A DNA stretch of 64,000 nucleotides from Streptomyces dengpaensis. GTDB taxonomy: Bacteria > Actinomycetota > Actinomycetes > Streptomycetales > Streptomycetaceae. Of this stretch, positions 22,815 to 31,962 are shown piece after piece. Positions within the stretch are counted from its first letter, which is position 1; every line of letters begins with the position of its first letter. The translations under genes were made by a program, and so were the position numbers. Where the stretch lies: NCBI RefSeq assembly GCF_002946835.1, contig NZ_CP026652.1:4898001-4962000 (forward strand), written 5' to 3'. The notes beneath the pieces were generated by a model that was not told the DNA's origin, did no database searches, and worked only from the letters and a program-made list of their open reading frames with translations.

Positions 22815-25772
22815 TCAGGCCGCTGCGATGGGGTTGAGGAGGCTGCGCAGTTCGGCCGCCTCGGGCGCCCCCGACTGCTCATGAATGGTGAGCGCCTCGT
22901 TCCAGCAAGCCCGCGCGCGGTCCACTTGCCCCAGACCTTCGAGCGCCCTTCCGAGGAGGGTGAGCACATTCGCGCGCATCCAGTCGCCGCCGATGCAGCC
23001 CGTGCTGAGAGCCTGCTCGGCGTGCTGTGCCGCCTTGGCCGGCCTGCGGGCGGCTAGGTGGACCTGAGCGATGCGGAAGTGAGTGGTTCCTTCCCAGAGG
23101 CGCTGGCGGTTCTCGATGAAGATTGTGAGGGCTTCCGTCAGCTGTTGCAGTGCCTCGTTGCCGCGGCCCGCGTAGCCGAGGGCGATTCCGAGGGCGTACC
23201 TCGCGTTGGCGAGCCGGACAGTCAGGCCCAGCTCGTCGTAGATCGCAATCCCCTGTTGGACGAGTTCTATCCCCGCCGAGGTGCGGTCCATGGAGACGAG
23301 GACACGTGAAAGGTTGCACAGGGCACTCGCCTCGCCGGGGCGGTTGCCATCGGCGCGGAAGGAGTCGATCGCCTTGAGGAGATGGGCTTCGCCGGCGGCG
23401 TGCTCGTTCCTGCAGATGGCGATGATGCCCAGCTCGTTGGGCGCGTTACCGCTGGTCCAGGGATCCTTGGCAGCTTGGCCCAGTGCAGTGGCCCGCTCGG
23501 CCTCTTCGGCGGCTTCGTCGAAACGCCCCGCCGTGCTGAGCACTTGAGTGAGCGTGACTCGACAACGGCCCGCAGCGTGGGCGTCGCCCAGAGCGTCCGC
23601 GGCGTCCCGCGCGGCTCTGGTCGCGGCTTCATAGGTCAGCGAACTGGCACCGGATTCCGTCAAGTCCTTGGCTGCCAAGAGGAGATCAACCCCTCGTCGC
23701 AACGTTTCCGGCCCGAGGGACTGCTGAACGCACGCCAGAATGCAAGCCGCCTCGGAGTGCAGCCAGTCCAGCGCCTTCCCATCATCGCTGAACTCCTGGC
23801 CAGGGTGCCGGGTTACCTCAAGGTGATCCACGGTCCGGTCCCCAGGGCGCTCAATGGCGTACACCCGTGCCGCCGTAGCCAAGTAAAAGTCCAGCAGTCT
23901 GGACATAGCCGCACCCCGCTCACCCGGCGGCTGCTCATCCCTCTCCGCACAAGCACGCGCGTAGAGCCGCACCAAGTCGTGGTACCGGTACCGACCAGGA
24001 GCCGCCGACTCAAGCAGCGACATATCCACCAGGGACTCCAGCAGATCCTCGGTGTCATCCACCGGAAGATCCAGCACAGCCGCCGCGGCCGCCAGCGAGA
24101 TGTCCGGCCCGTCCGCCAGCCCCAGCAGACGGAAGGCGCGGGCCTGGGCCGGTTCCAGCTGGCCGTACCCCAGCTCGAAGGTCGCCTTGACCGCCAGGTC
24201 GCCGGCCTGCAGTTCGTCCAGGCGGCGGCGCTCGTCGGCCAGCTTGGCCGCGAGTACCGATACGGTCCACGTACGGCGCGCGGCCAGGCGTGACGCCGCG
24301 ATGCGGATCGCCAGGGGGAGGAAGCCGCACGCCGCCACCACGTCCAGGGCGGCTTCGCGCTCGGAGGCGACCCGTTCCTGGCCCACGATCTTCGTGAAGA
24401 GCTGGAGTGCCTCCTCGGGGGACATGACGTCGAGGTCGACCAGATGCGCGCCCGCCAGGTCCACCATCCGCACCCTCGACGTCACCAGCGCCGCGCAGCC
24501 CTCCGTCCCCGGCAGCAGCGGACGTACCTGCGCCGCGTCCCGCGCGTTGTCCAGCAGGACCAGTACCCGGCGGCCGTCCAGGACCGAGCGGTACAGGGCC
24601 GACCTCTCCTCCAGGGAGTCCGGGATCGCCGGGTCCGCCGTGCCCAGGGCGCGAAGGAACGCGCCCAACACCGTCTCCGGCTCCGCAGCCCGCGACCCCG
24701 CGCCCTGCAGGTCCACGTACAGCTGCCCGTTGGGGAACGAGCTCCGCGCTTGGTGTGCCACATGCACCGCCAGGGTCGTCTTGCCCACGCCCCCGATCCC
24801 GGCCAGCGCCGAGACCGCCATGACGCGGCCTTCGGCGGAGGAGGCGGAGGCCAGGACGTCGCTCAGTTCCTGGACGAAGGAGGCTCGGCCCGTGAAGTCA
24901 GTGACGGTCGCGGGCAGTTGAGCGGGGCGGACCGGGGCCGCGGCGGGTTCGGCCGCCGGGGCGGACGGTTCCGCCAGGCCCGGGTCCGCCTGCAGGATGC
25001 GCTGCTGGAGTTCCTTCAGGCCCGCCCGAGGGTCCACCCCCAGTTCGTCGGCCAGCAGGCGTCGCGTGTCCGCGTACACCGCCAGGGCCTCGGCCTGGCG
25101 GCCGCTGCGGTACAGCGCGAGCATCAGCAGTTCGCGCAGCCGCTCGCGGAGCGGATGCGCCGCCGTCAGCGCCGTCAGCTCGGAGACCGCCTCCGCGTGG
25201 CAGCCCTGCTCCAGGTCCATGTCCAGCCGAGATTCAAGGAGTTGGAGGCGCCATTCCTCCAGGCGCGTGCGCTGCCTCTCCGCGTACGGGCCCGGCACGC
25301 CCGCCAGCGTCTCGCCGTCCCACGTGCCGAGCGCGTGGCGCAGCAGCTCGCGGGCCTTGCAGAGATCCCCGGTGTTCCGCGCCTTCTCCGCGTCGGATGC
25401 CCGTTCCTGGGCCTCGGCGAGGTCCAGCGTGCCGACGCCCGGGGTCAGGCGGATCGCGTAGCCGCCCGACTCGCTGACCAGGACGTTGGTTCCGAGTGCC
25501 TTCCTCAGGCGCGACGCGTACGTCCGTACGGCGGCCAGTGCCTGGGACGGGGGCTCTTCCCCCCACAGCGCGTCGATGAGCTCGGATGCCGTCGCCGTGC
25601 GGCCCTCGCGGAGCAGGAGTGCGGCCAGCAGGGCGCGTTGCTGCGGGGACCCCGCAGGCAGGGGATTCTCCCCGCGCCAGGCGCGCACCGGCCCGAGCAC
25701 GCCGAAGCGCAGCGCCGCGGGCTCCTCAGAGCCGGGACGCGACTGCTCCGGTACTCGCGGCACATCGTCCAT
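22815..25772 (-). CDS. afsR: AfsR, SARP-family pleiotropic regulator
   Basis: 985 aa (S. coelicolor AfsR 993 aa). N-terminal SARP winged helix (LRFGVLGPVRAW, SPQQRALLAALLLREG) and bacterial transcriptional activation domain (residues 1 to about 270). Then an NB-ARC ATPase with P-loop GIGGVGKTTLAVH (about 322-335) and VLVLLDNARDAAQVRPLLPG. The C-terminal half is TPR-like (RPGEASALCNLSR, EGTTHFRIAQVHLAARRPA). The first 700 residues closely match AfsR as I recall it. ATP hydrolysis and phosphorylation by AfsK are known to control its binding at the afsS promoter. Confidence 0.95.
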   Translation of the reverse strand: MDDVPRVPEQSRPGSEEPAALRFGVLGPVRAWRGENPLPAGSPQQRALLAALLLREGRTATASELIDALWGEEPPSQALAAVRTYASRLRKALGTNVLVSESGGYAIRLTPGVGTLDLAEAQERASDAEKARNTGDLCKARELLRHALGTWDGETLAGVPGPYAERQRTRLEEWRLQLLESRLDMDLEQGCHAEAVSELTALTAAHPLRERLRELLMLALYRSGRQAEALAVYADTRRLLADELGVDPRAGLKELQQRILQADPGLAEPSAPAAEPAAAPVRPAQLPATVTDFTGRASFVQELSDVLASASSAEGRVMAVSALAGIGGVGKTTLAVHVAHQARSSFPNGQLYVDLQGAGSRAAEPETVLGAFLRALGTADPAIPDSLEERSALYRSVLDGRRVLVLLDNARDAAQVRPLLPGTEGCAALVTSRVRMVDLAGAHLVDLDVMSPEEALQLFTKIVGQERVASEREAALDVVAACGFLPLAIRIAASRLAARRTWTVSVLAAKLADERRRLDELQAGDLAVKATFELGYGQLEPAQARAFRLLGLADGPDISLAAAAAVLDLPVDDTEDLLESLVDMSLLESAAPGRYRYHDLVRLYARACAERDEQPPGERGAAMSRLLDFYLATAARVYAIERPGDRTVDHLEVTRHPGQEFSDDGKALDWLHSEAACILACVQQSLGPETLRRGVDLLLAAKDLTESGASSLTYEAATRAARDAADALGDAHAAGRCRVTLTQVLSTAGRFDEAAEEAERATALGQAAKDPWTSGNAPNELGIIAICRNEHAAGEAHLLKAIDSFRADGNRPGEASALCNLSRVLVSMDRTSAGIELVQQGIAIYDELGLTVRLANARYALGIALGYAGRGNEALQQLTEALTIFIENRQRLWEGTTHFRIAQVHLAARRPAKAAQHAEQALSTGCIGGDWMRANVLTLLGRALEGLGQVDRARACWNEALTIHEQSGAPEAAELRSLLNPIAAA

Positions 25773-25976
25773 CGCTGCCCCTGCCGAAACCCAACCGAAC
25801 CCACCGAACCGTCAGTACAACGAGGCCAGTTTGCCTTGTTCACGGCGGATGCGTCAGCCGTGCGAGACAGCGATCACAGGGCGCCGCACGGTACACCACA
25901 ACGTCCTCACATGGTCTCCCCACACTTTCGCGCAGGTTCGCTCGGCCGTAGCCGCCAAAGCCCCGCATCGCAACAG

Positions 25977-25991
25977 CTGACGGACCGTCAG
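25977..25991. promoter_or_regulatory. Regulon palindrome, copy 9
   Basis: CTGACGGACCGTCAG, perfect arms, 21 bp upstream of the amidohydrolase start. Confidence 0.8.
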
Positions 25992-26012
25992 ATCGGCGCT
26001 ACCGTGACCCGT

Positions 26013-27254
26013 ATGGAGACCACCAACACCCCTGCCGCCTTCCCCGACATCATTTCCGTGGACGACCACACCGTGGAGCCGCCGGACGTCTGGCGCGACC
26101 GCCTCCCGGCGAAGTACCAGGACACCGGGCCCCGCATCGTCCGCGCACCGCTGAAGGAAATGACCTTCCTGGGCGGCAAGTTCGCGCCCGTCATGGGCGT
26201 CCCGGGCGACGACGGGCCCATCGGCGACTGGTGGGTGTACGAGGATCTGCACCGGCCGCTCACCCGCCTCGACACCGCCGTCGGCTACAGCAGGGACGAG
26301 ATCAAGCTCGACATCATCACGTACGAGCAGATGCGACCGGGTTCGTACGACGTCCCCCAGCGTCTCGCCGACATGGACGTCAACCACGTCCAGTCCGCGC
26401 TCTGTTTCCCCACCTTCCCGCGGTTCTGCGGGCAGACGTTCACCGAGGCCGAGGACCGTGAGCTGGGACTGCTGGGGGTCAAGGCCTACAACGACTGGAT
26501 GGTGGAGGAGTGGTGCGGGCCGGCCGCCCGCGGTCGTCTCATACCGCTCACGCTCGTCCCCCTCTGGGACCCCGTTCTTGCGGCGGACGAAGTACGCCGC
26601 AATGCCGCCCGTGGCGTACGCGCCGTGGCCTTCTCCGAGATACCGCCGCACCTGGGGCTGCCCTCCGTCCACACCGACGACTGGGACCCGTTCCTCGCCG
26701 CGTGCGACGAGACCGGCACGGTCATCGCCATGCACATCGGGTCGTCGAGCCGCATGCCGTCCACGTCCGCCGACGCCCCGCCCGCCGTCGGCTCCACCAT
26801 CACCTTCGCCAACTGCTGTTTCTCGATGGTGGACTGGCTGATGAGCGGGAAGTTCGAGCGTTTCCCGAACCTCAAGGTGATGTACGCCGAAGGTCAGATC
26901 GGGTGGATCCCTTACATCCTCGAACGCGCCGACGTGGTCTGGGAGGAGAACCGCGGGTGGGGCGGCGTCGCCGACAAGGTCCACCGGCCGCCGTCCGAAC
27001 TGTTCGCCGACCACGTCTACGGCTGCTTCTTCGACGACGCCTTCGGCCTGCGGAACCTCGACGCCATCGGCGTCGGCAATGTCCTCTACGAGACCGACTA
27101 CCCCCACTCCGACTCCACCTGGCCCAGGTCCAGGGAGGTCGGCGAGGCGCAGATGGGGCACCTGGAGGCCGACGTTGTGGAGCGGATCGTACGAGGTAAC
27201 GCCATCGAGCTGCTCGGGCTGACGGAGGACGGCCTGTGGGACGGCGCCCCATGA
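26013..27254 (+). CDS. Amidohydrolase family 2 (ACMSD-like TIM-barrel) hydrolase
   Basis: 413 aa from ATG 26013. Amidohydrolase_2 layout: ISVDDHTVEPPDVW at the start, where the usual HxH is replaced by DDHT, then CFPTFPRFCGQTF, PLTLVPLWDPVLAADEVRRN, IAMHIGSSS and the late YETDYPHSDSTWP. Relatives decarboxylate or hydrolyse small cyclic acids with a metal in the barrel; the substrate here is unknown. First gene of a tight operon: its stop overlaps the next ATG by 4 bp. Confidence 0.82.
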   Translation: METTNTPAAFPDIISVDDHTVEPPDVWRDRLPAKYQDTGPRIVRAPLKEMTFLGGKFAPVMGVPGDDGPIGDWWVYEDLHRPLTRLDTAVGYSRDEIKLDIITYEQMRPGSYDVPQRLADMDVNHVQSALCFPTFPRFCGQTFTEAEDRELGLLGVKAYNDWMVEEWCGPAARGRLIPLTLVPLWDPVLAADEVRRNAARGVRAVAFSEIPPHLGLPSVHTDDWDPFLAACDETGTVIAMHIGSSSRMPSTSADAPPAVGSTITFANCCFSMVDWLMSGKFERFPNLKVMYAEGQIGWIPYILERADVVWEENRGWGGVADKVHRPPSELFADHVYGCFFDDAFGLRNLDAIGVGNVLYETDYPHSDSTWPRSREVGEAQMGHLEADVVERIVRGNAIELLGLTEDGLWDGAP

Positions 27255-28174
27255 GCCTGCTCTACGGGATGCAGCTTCCCGTCCAGTCGCAGAGCACCCT
27301 GTACGCCGAACCCTGGGAAGCCGGCGCCGGTCCCGCCGACCTCGTCGAGATCGCCCGCGCCGCCGACCGCACCGGCTTCGCGTACATAGCCGTCTGCGAC
27401 CACGTCGCCATCCCGCGCCGTCTCGCCCCCGCGATGGGCACCATCTGGTACGACCCCGTCGCCACCCTCGCCCACCTCGCTGCTGTGACCGAGCGAGTAC
27501 GGCTGCTCAGTCACGTCGCGATCGTCGGGCTGCGGCATCCGCTCGTCACGGCCAAGCAGTACGCCACCCTCGATCACCTCTCGGGCGGACGGCTCATCCT
27601 CGGGGTCGGCGCCGGGCACGTGGAGGAGGAGTTCGAGGCGGTCGGGGTGGACTTCCGGCAACGGGGAGCAGTGCTCGACGAGTCGATCGACGCGCTCAAG
27701 GCGGCCCTCGGGCCTGATGAATTCCCTGTCCATCACGGGAAGTTGTACGACTTCGAAGGGCTCGGGCAGCGGCCCCGGCCCGTGCAGGAGCGCGTGCCCG
27801 TGTGGGTCGGCGGTTCCTCGCCCGCCGCCGTACGCCGGGCCGCCGTCAAAGGGGACGGCTGGCTGCCGCAGGGCGATCCGCGCGACCGGCTGCCCGCGCA
27901 GATCGCCCGGCTGCGGCGCCTGCGCGCCGAGGCAGGTGTCGAGGAGCCCGTGACCATCGGCGCCATCACCGAGCCGTTGTACGTCGGTGAGCCCTGCTGG
28001 CGCGTCGGGCGGCGCACGATCCATGGCGCCCCCGAAGCCCTCGCCGAGTCGCTGCGGGCGTACCGCGCCATGGGTGTGCACCAGATCCAGGTGCGGTTCC
28101 GCAGCCGCGGTCGTACCGAACTCACCGACCAGATCGCGGCGTTCGGCTCGGAAGTCGCACCCCAACTCGACTAG
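27251..28174 (+). CDS. LLM-class F420-type oxidoreductase
   Basis: 307 aa. Bacterial-luciferase-like barrel: FAYIAVCDHVAIPRR, TLAHLAAVTERVRLLSHVAI, HPLVTAKQYATLDHLSGGRL and GVGAGHVEEEFEAVGVDF. These match the TIGR03619-like LLM subgroup, most of which use F420 rather than FMN. It should reduce or dehydrogenate a pathway intermediate with F420. Second gene in the amidohydrolase-LLM-SDR operon. The fbiC gene 8 kb away can supply the cofactor. Confidence 0.83.
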   Translation: MSLLYGMQLPVQSQSTLYAEPWEAGAGPADLVEIARAADRTGFAYIAVCDHVAIPRRLAPAMGTIWYDPVATLAHLAAVTERVRLLSHVAIVGLRHPLVTAKQYATLDHLSGGRLILGVGAGHVEEEFEAVGVDFRQRGAVLDESIDALKAALGPDEFPVHHGKLYDFEGLGQRPRPVQERVPVWVGGSSPAAVRRAAVKGDGWLPQGDPRDRLPAQIARLRRLRAEAGVEEPVTIGAITEPLYVGEPCWRVGRRTIHGAPEALAESLRAYRAMGVHQIQVRFRSRGRTELTDQIAAFGSEVAPQLD

Positions 28175-28184
28175 GGAGTCAGCC

Positions 28185-28961
28185 ATGGGCAAGCTGGACG
28201 GACGCGTCGTCCTCATCACCGGTGCGGCGCGCGGGCAGGGTGAGCAGGAGGCGCGGCTCTTCGCCGAGGAGGGCGCCGAGGTCGTGGTGGCGGATGTGCT
28301 CGACGACCAGGGGGAGACCCTCGCCAAGGAGATCGGCGCGCGGTACGTCCATCTCGACGTCGGTCAGGAGGCCGACTGGCACACGGCGGTGGCGGTCGCG
28401 AAGAGCGCGTACGGCCGCATCGACGGGCTCGTCAACAACGCCGGCATTCTCCGCTTCAACGCCCTCCTCGACACGCCCCTCGACGAGTTCATGCAGGTCG
28501 TGCAGGTCAACCAGGTGGGCTGCTTCCTCGGGATCAAGTGCGTCGCACCGGAGATCGCCGCGGCCGGGGGCGGCACGATCGTCAACACCGCCTCGTACAC
28601 CGCGATGACCGGCATGGCGGCGGTGGGCACCTACGCGGCGACCAAGCACGCGATCCTCGGGCTCACCCGGGTCGCCGCCATGGAGCTGGCCCGCCGGCGG
28701 ATACGCGTCAACGCCATGTGCCCCGGCGCCATCGACACCGCGATGTCCAACCCGGCCCAGCTGGACCCCGGCGGGAACGCCGAGGACATGCTCAAGGCGC
28801 TCGACGAGCTGTACGGCAAGCTCGTGCCGCTCGGCCGGATCGGGCGCCCGGAAGAGGTGGCCCGCCTCGCCCTCTTCCTCACCGGCGAGGACTCCTCGTA
28901 CATCACCGGGCAGCCGTTCGTGATCGACGGGGGCTGGCTGGCGGGGGTGAGCGTTCTCTGA
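28185..28961 (+). CDS. Short-chain dehydrogenase/reductase, hydroxysteroid-dehydrogenase-like
   Basis: 258 aa, GGGAG 6 bp before ATG 28185. Classical SDR: VLITGAARGQGEQEARLF (NAD site), NNAGI, YAATKHA (catalytic Tyr/Lys), and the C-terminal YITGQPFVIDGGW. Its N-terminal half reads like the actinobacterial 3-alpha/20-beta-hydroxysteroid dehydrogenases (VVVADVLDDQG, YVHLDVGQEADW, GRIDGLVNNAGI). A steroid or comparable alicyclic alcohol is therefore a reasonable but unproved substrate. Its stop codon lies within the next palindrome. Confidence 0.85.
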   Translation: MGKLDGRVVLITGAARGQGEQEARLFAEEGAEVVVADVLDDQGETLAKEIGARYVHLDVGQEADWHTAVAVAKSAYGRIDGLVNNAGILRFNALLDTPLDEFMQVVQVNQVGCFLGIKCVAPEIAAAGGGTIVNTASYTAMTGMAAVGTYAATKHAILGLTRVAAMELARRRIRVNAMCPGAIDTAMSNPAQLDPGGNAEDMLKALDELYGKLVPLGRIGRPEEVARLALFLTGEDSSYITGQPFVIDGGWLAGVSVL

Positions 28962-28972
28962 CGCAGCGTCAG
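28958..28972. promoter_or_regulatory. Regulon palindrome, copy 10
   Basis: CTGACGCAGCGTCAG, perfect arms, overlapping the SDR stop codon and 91 bp upstream of the next gene. Confidence 0.8.
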
Positions 28973-29020
28973 GTATTGACGCTCCCTGTGCGCGGTGGAA
29001 CAGTCGGCGACAGATGGAAT

Positions 29021-29035
29021 CTGACGGTACGTCAG
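29021..29035. promoter_or_regulatory. Regulon palindrome, copy 11
   Basis: CTGACGGTACGTCAG, perfect arms, 28 bp upstream of the second LLM gene. Centre 63 bp (six helical turns) from copy 10. Confidence 0.82.
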
Positions 29036-29063
29036 AGGAAAATACTGGGGACGGTGAATCTCC

Positions 29064-30182
29064 TTGGAATTCGGGCTCTTTGTACAGGGATACGTGGGCA
29101 AGCGGGCCGAGACCGATCCGCTCGCGGAGCACAAGGCGCTGATGGAGGAGACCGAGTACGTCATCCAGGCGGACAAGTCCGGCTTCAAGTACGCCTGGGC
29201 CTCCGAGCATCACTTCCTGGAGGAGTACTCCCACCTGTCGGCGAACGACGTCTTCCTCGGCTATCTGGCGCACGCGACGGACCGCATCCACCTCGGCTCC
29301 GGGATCTTCAACCCGCTGGCCCAGGTCAACCACCCGGTGAAGGTCGCCGAGAAGGTCGCCATGCTCGACCATCTCACCGAGAACCGCTTCGAGTTCGGCA
29401 GCGGGCGCGGCGCCGGCAGCCACGAGATCCTCGGTTTCCTCCCCGGCATCACCGACATGAACTACACCAAGGAGATCTGGGAAGAGACCATCGCCGAGTT
29501 CCCGAAGATGTGGCTCCAGGAGGAGTACGCCGGGTTCCAGGGCAAGCACTGGCAGCTCCCGCCGCGCAAGGTGCTGCCGAAGCCGTACGGGACGTCGCAC
29601 CCCGCCATGTGGTATGCCGCCGGGTCGCCGCCCTCGTACGCCATGGCCGCCCGCAAGGGACTCGGCGTGCTCGGCTTCAGCGTGCAGAAGGTCGCCGACA
29701 TGGAGTGGGTGCTCCAGCAGTACAAGACCGCGATCGTCGACGCCGAGCCGGTCGGGGACTTCGTCAACGACAACGTGATGGTGACGACCACCGCCATCTG
29801 CGCCCCGACGCACGACGAGGCGATACGGATCGCGGTCGGCGGCGGGCTGCACTACCTGCCCTCCCTCGTCTTCCGCTATCACGACACCTTCCCGCGCCCC
29901 GAGGGCTTCCCCGTCTGGCCGGAGACGCTGCCCGAGTACAACGCCGAGTTCGTCGAACTCCTCATCGAGGAGGAGCTGTTGATCTGCGGCGACCCGGACG
30001 AGGTGCTGACCCAGTGCAAGCGCTGGGAGCAGGCCGGGGCCGACCAGCTGAGCTTCGGGCTGCCGGTCGGGGTGCCGAAGGAGGAGACCCTCCAGACGAT
30101 CCGGCTGATCGGCGAGCACGTGCTTCCGAAGATCGACACGGATCCGGTGCATCGGACGACCCGGTTCCGGCAGTCCGCGTAG
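29064..30182 (+). CDS. LLM-class flavin/F420-dependent oxidoreductase
   Basis: 372 aa from TTG 29064; the family start MEFGLFVQGY fits this codon and no in-frame ATG lies nearer. Luciferase-like barrel: ASEHHFLEEYSHLS, RIHLGSGIFNPLAQVNHPVK, DHLTENRFEFGSGRG, HPAMWYAAGSPPSYAMAARK. It resembles the long LLM proteins next to Ltp/DUF35 genes in the mycobacterial cholesterol region (Rv3520c type). Two palindromes lie upstream. It begins an LLM-amidohydrolase-aldehyde dehydrogenase unit. Confidence 0.85.
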   Translation: MEFGLFVQGYVGKRAETDPLAEHKALMEETEYVIQADKSGFKYAWASEHHFLEEYSHLSANDVFLGYLAHATDRIHLGSGIFNPLAQVNHPVKVAEKVAMLDHLTENRFEFGSGRGAGSHEILGFLPGITDMNYTKEIWEETIAEFPKMWLQEEYAGFQGKHWQLPPRKVLPKPYGTSHPAMWYAAGSPPSYAMAARKGLGVLGFSVQKVADMEWVLQQYKTAIVDAEPVGDFVNDNVMVTTTAICAPTHDEAIRIAVGGGLHYLPSLVFRYHDTFPRPEGFPVWPETLPEYNAEFVELLIEEELLICGDPDEVLTQCKRWEQAGADQLSFGLPVGVPKEETLQTIRLIGEHVLPKIDTDPVHRTTRFRQSA

Positions 30183-30208
30183 CAGTCCGCAGTCCGCGTA
30201 GCAGTCCG
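30171..30208. repeat. 19-bp tandem duplication at the LLM gene end
   Basis: Two exact 19-bp copies (30171-30189, 30190-30208); the first contains the stop codon. A small replication-slippage type repeat in the 46-bp gap. Confidence 0.75.
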
Positions 30209-30228
30209 CACAAGGGGGTGCTGGGAAG

Positions 30229-31962
30229 ATGCTCGACCATCTGGTCAAGGGCGCGACCGTCGTGGACGGCACGGGCGCGCCCGCGTACACCGCGGATGTG
30301 GGGATACGGGACGGACGCATCGCGGCCATCGGTCCGCACGTCACGGAGGAGGCCCGGTCCGCCGAGAACGCGCACGGTCTCGTCCTCGCCCCCGGCTTCG
30401 TCGACCCGCATACCCACTACGACGCCCAGCTCTTCTGGGACCCGTACGCCACCCCGTCCCTGAACCACGGGGTCACGACGGTCGCGGGCGGCAACTGCGG
30501 GTTCACGCTCGCCCCCTTGAACCCGGCAAGGCCCGAAGACGCCGACTACACGCGCCGCATGATGTCCAAGGTCGAGGGCATGTCCCTGGTCGCCCTGGAG
30601 GAGGGCGCGCCCTGGAACTGGCACACCTTCGGCGAGTACCTGGACGCCCTGGAGGGGCGGATCGCCGTCAACGCGGGCTTCATGGTGGGGCATTGCGCGC
30701 TGCGGCGGTATGTGATGGGCGCGGAGGCGGTGGGCGGGCAGCCGACCCAGGAGCAGCTGGGCGAGATGCTCGCGCTCTTCCACGAGGCGATGGACGCCGG
30801 TGCCTGGGGGCTGTCCACCACCCAGTCCTCCACGCACTCCGACGGCGACGGGAGGCCGGTCGCCTCCCGGCACGCGAAGCCCTCCGAACTGCTCGCCCTG
30901 GCGAGGGCCGTGGGGGAGCACGAGGGCACCCAGATCGAGGCGATCGTGGCCGGGTGTCTCGACCAGTTCAGCGACGCCGAGATCGACCTGTTCGTGGAGA
31001 TGAGCGCGGCGGCGGGCCGCCCGCTCAACTGGAACGTCCTGACGATCGACGCCGCCGTCCCCGGACGCGTCCCGCGCCAGCTGGAGGCGAGCGAGCGCGC
31101 CCGCAAGGCGGGCGGCCGCGTCGTCGCGCTCACCATGCCGATCCTCACGCCGATGAACATGTCGCTCGGCACCTTCTGCGCGCTGAACCTGATCCCCGGG
31201 TGGGGGCCGATCCTGGGGCTGCCCGTCCCTGAGCGGATCGCCCGGCTGCGTGACCCGGACGTACGGGCCGAGATGCTGCGGCAGGCCGAGAGTAAGGAGG
31301 CGGGCGTCTTCCGGCGGCTCGCCGACTTCGGGCGGTACGTCATCGGGGACACGTACAGCGCGGCGAACGAGGGCCTGACCGGGCGGGTCGTCAAGGACAT
31401 CGCGGCCGAGCGCGGCCAGGAGCCGTTCGCGTGCCTCGTCGAGATCTGCACCCACGACAACCTGCGTACGGTGCTGTGGCCGATGCCCACCGACAACGAC
31501 CCCGCGTCGTGGGCGCTGCGTGCCGAGACCTGGCAGCACCAGGACGTCCTGCTCGGCGGCTCCGACGCGGGCGCCCATCTGGACCGCATGTGCGGAGCCC
31601 CGTACACCACCCGGTTCATCGGCGACTGTCTGCGCGGCCGGAAGCTGGTGACGCTGGAGCGGGCCGTGCAGATGCTGACGGACGACCCGGCGCGGCTGTT
31701 CGGGCTGCGGGAGCGCGGGCGTATCGAGGAGGGGTGGCATGCCGACCTGGTGCTCTTCGACCCGGAACGGATCGACGCCGGCAAGGCCACCCTGGTGCAC
31801 GACCTGCCGGGCGACAGCCCGCGGCTCGACTCCAAGGCCGTCGGCATAACGGCGGTGTGGGTCAACGGAGTTGAGGCCATCCGGGAGGACACGGTGACGG
31901 GTTCCGTGCCCGGGAAGGTGCTCCGCTCCGGGCGGGACACGCGGACGGTGAGCACCACATGA
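30229..31962 (+). CDS. D-aminoacylase-like amidohydrolase
   Basis: 577 aa. Composite beta-domain plus TIM barrel: VKGATVVDGTGAPAYTADVG, metal motif PGFVDPHTHYDAQLFWDP (HxH), GGNCGFTLAP, GWGPILG, and the late GGSDAGAHLDRMCG with the catalytic Asp. The N-acyl-D-amino-acid deacylase family contains many actinobacterial members of unknown substrate found beside LLM and SDR genes. Its presence in a regulated catabolic operon suggests hydrolysis of an amide, lactone or cyclic intermediate. It overlaps the aldehyde dehydrogenase by 4 bp. Confidence 0.85.
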   Translation: MLDHLVKGATVVDGTGAPAYTADVGIRDGRIAAIGPHVTEEARSAENAHGLVLAPGFVDPHTHYDAQLFWDPYATPSLNHGVTTVAGGNCGFTLAPLNPARPEDADYTRRMMSKVEGMSLVALEEGAPWNWHTFGEYLDALEGRIAVNAGFMVGHCALRRYVMGAEAVGGQPTQEQLGEMLALFHEAMDAGAWGLSTTQSSTHSDGDGRPVASRHAKPSELLALARAVGEHEGTQIEAIVAGCLDQFSDAEIDLFVEMSAAAGRPLNWNVLTIDAAVPGRVPRQLEASERARKAGGRVVALTMPILTPMNMSLGTFCALNLIPGWGPILGLPVPERIARLRDPDVRAEMLRQAESKEAGVFRRLADFGRYVIGDTYSAANEGLTGRVVKDIAAERGQEPFACLVEICTHDNLRTVLWPMPTDNDPASWALRAETWQHQDVLLGGSDAGAHLDRMCGAPYTTRFIGDCLRGRKLVTLERAVQMLTDDPARLFGLRERGRIEEGWHADLVLFDPERIDAGKATLVHDLPGDSPRLDSKAVGITAVWVNGVEAIREDTVTGSVPGKVLRSGRDTRTVSTT

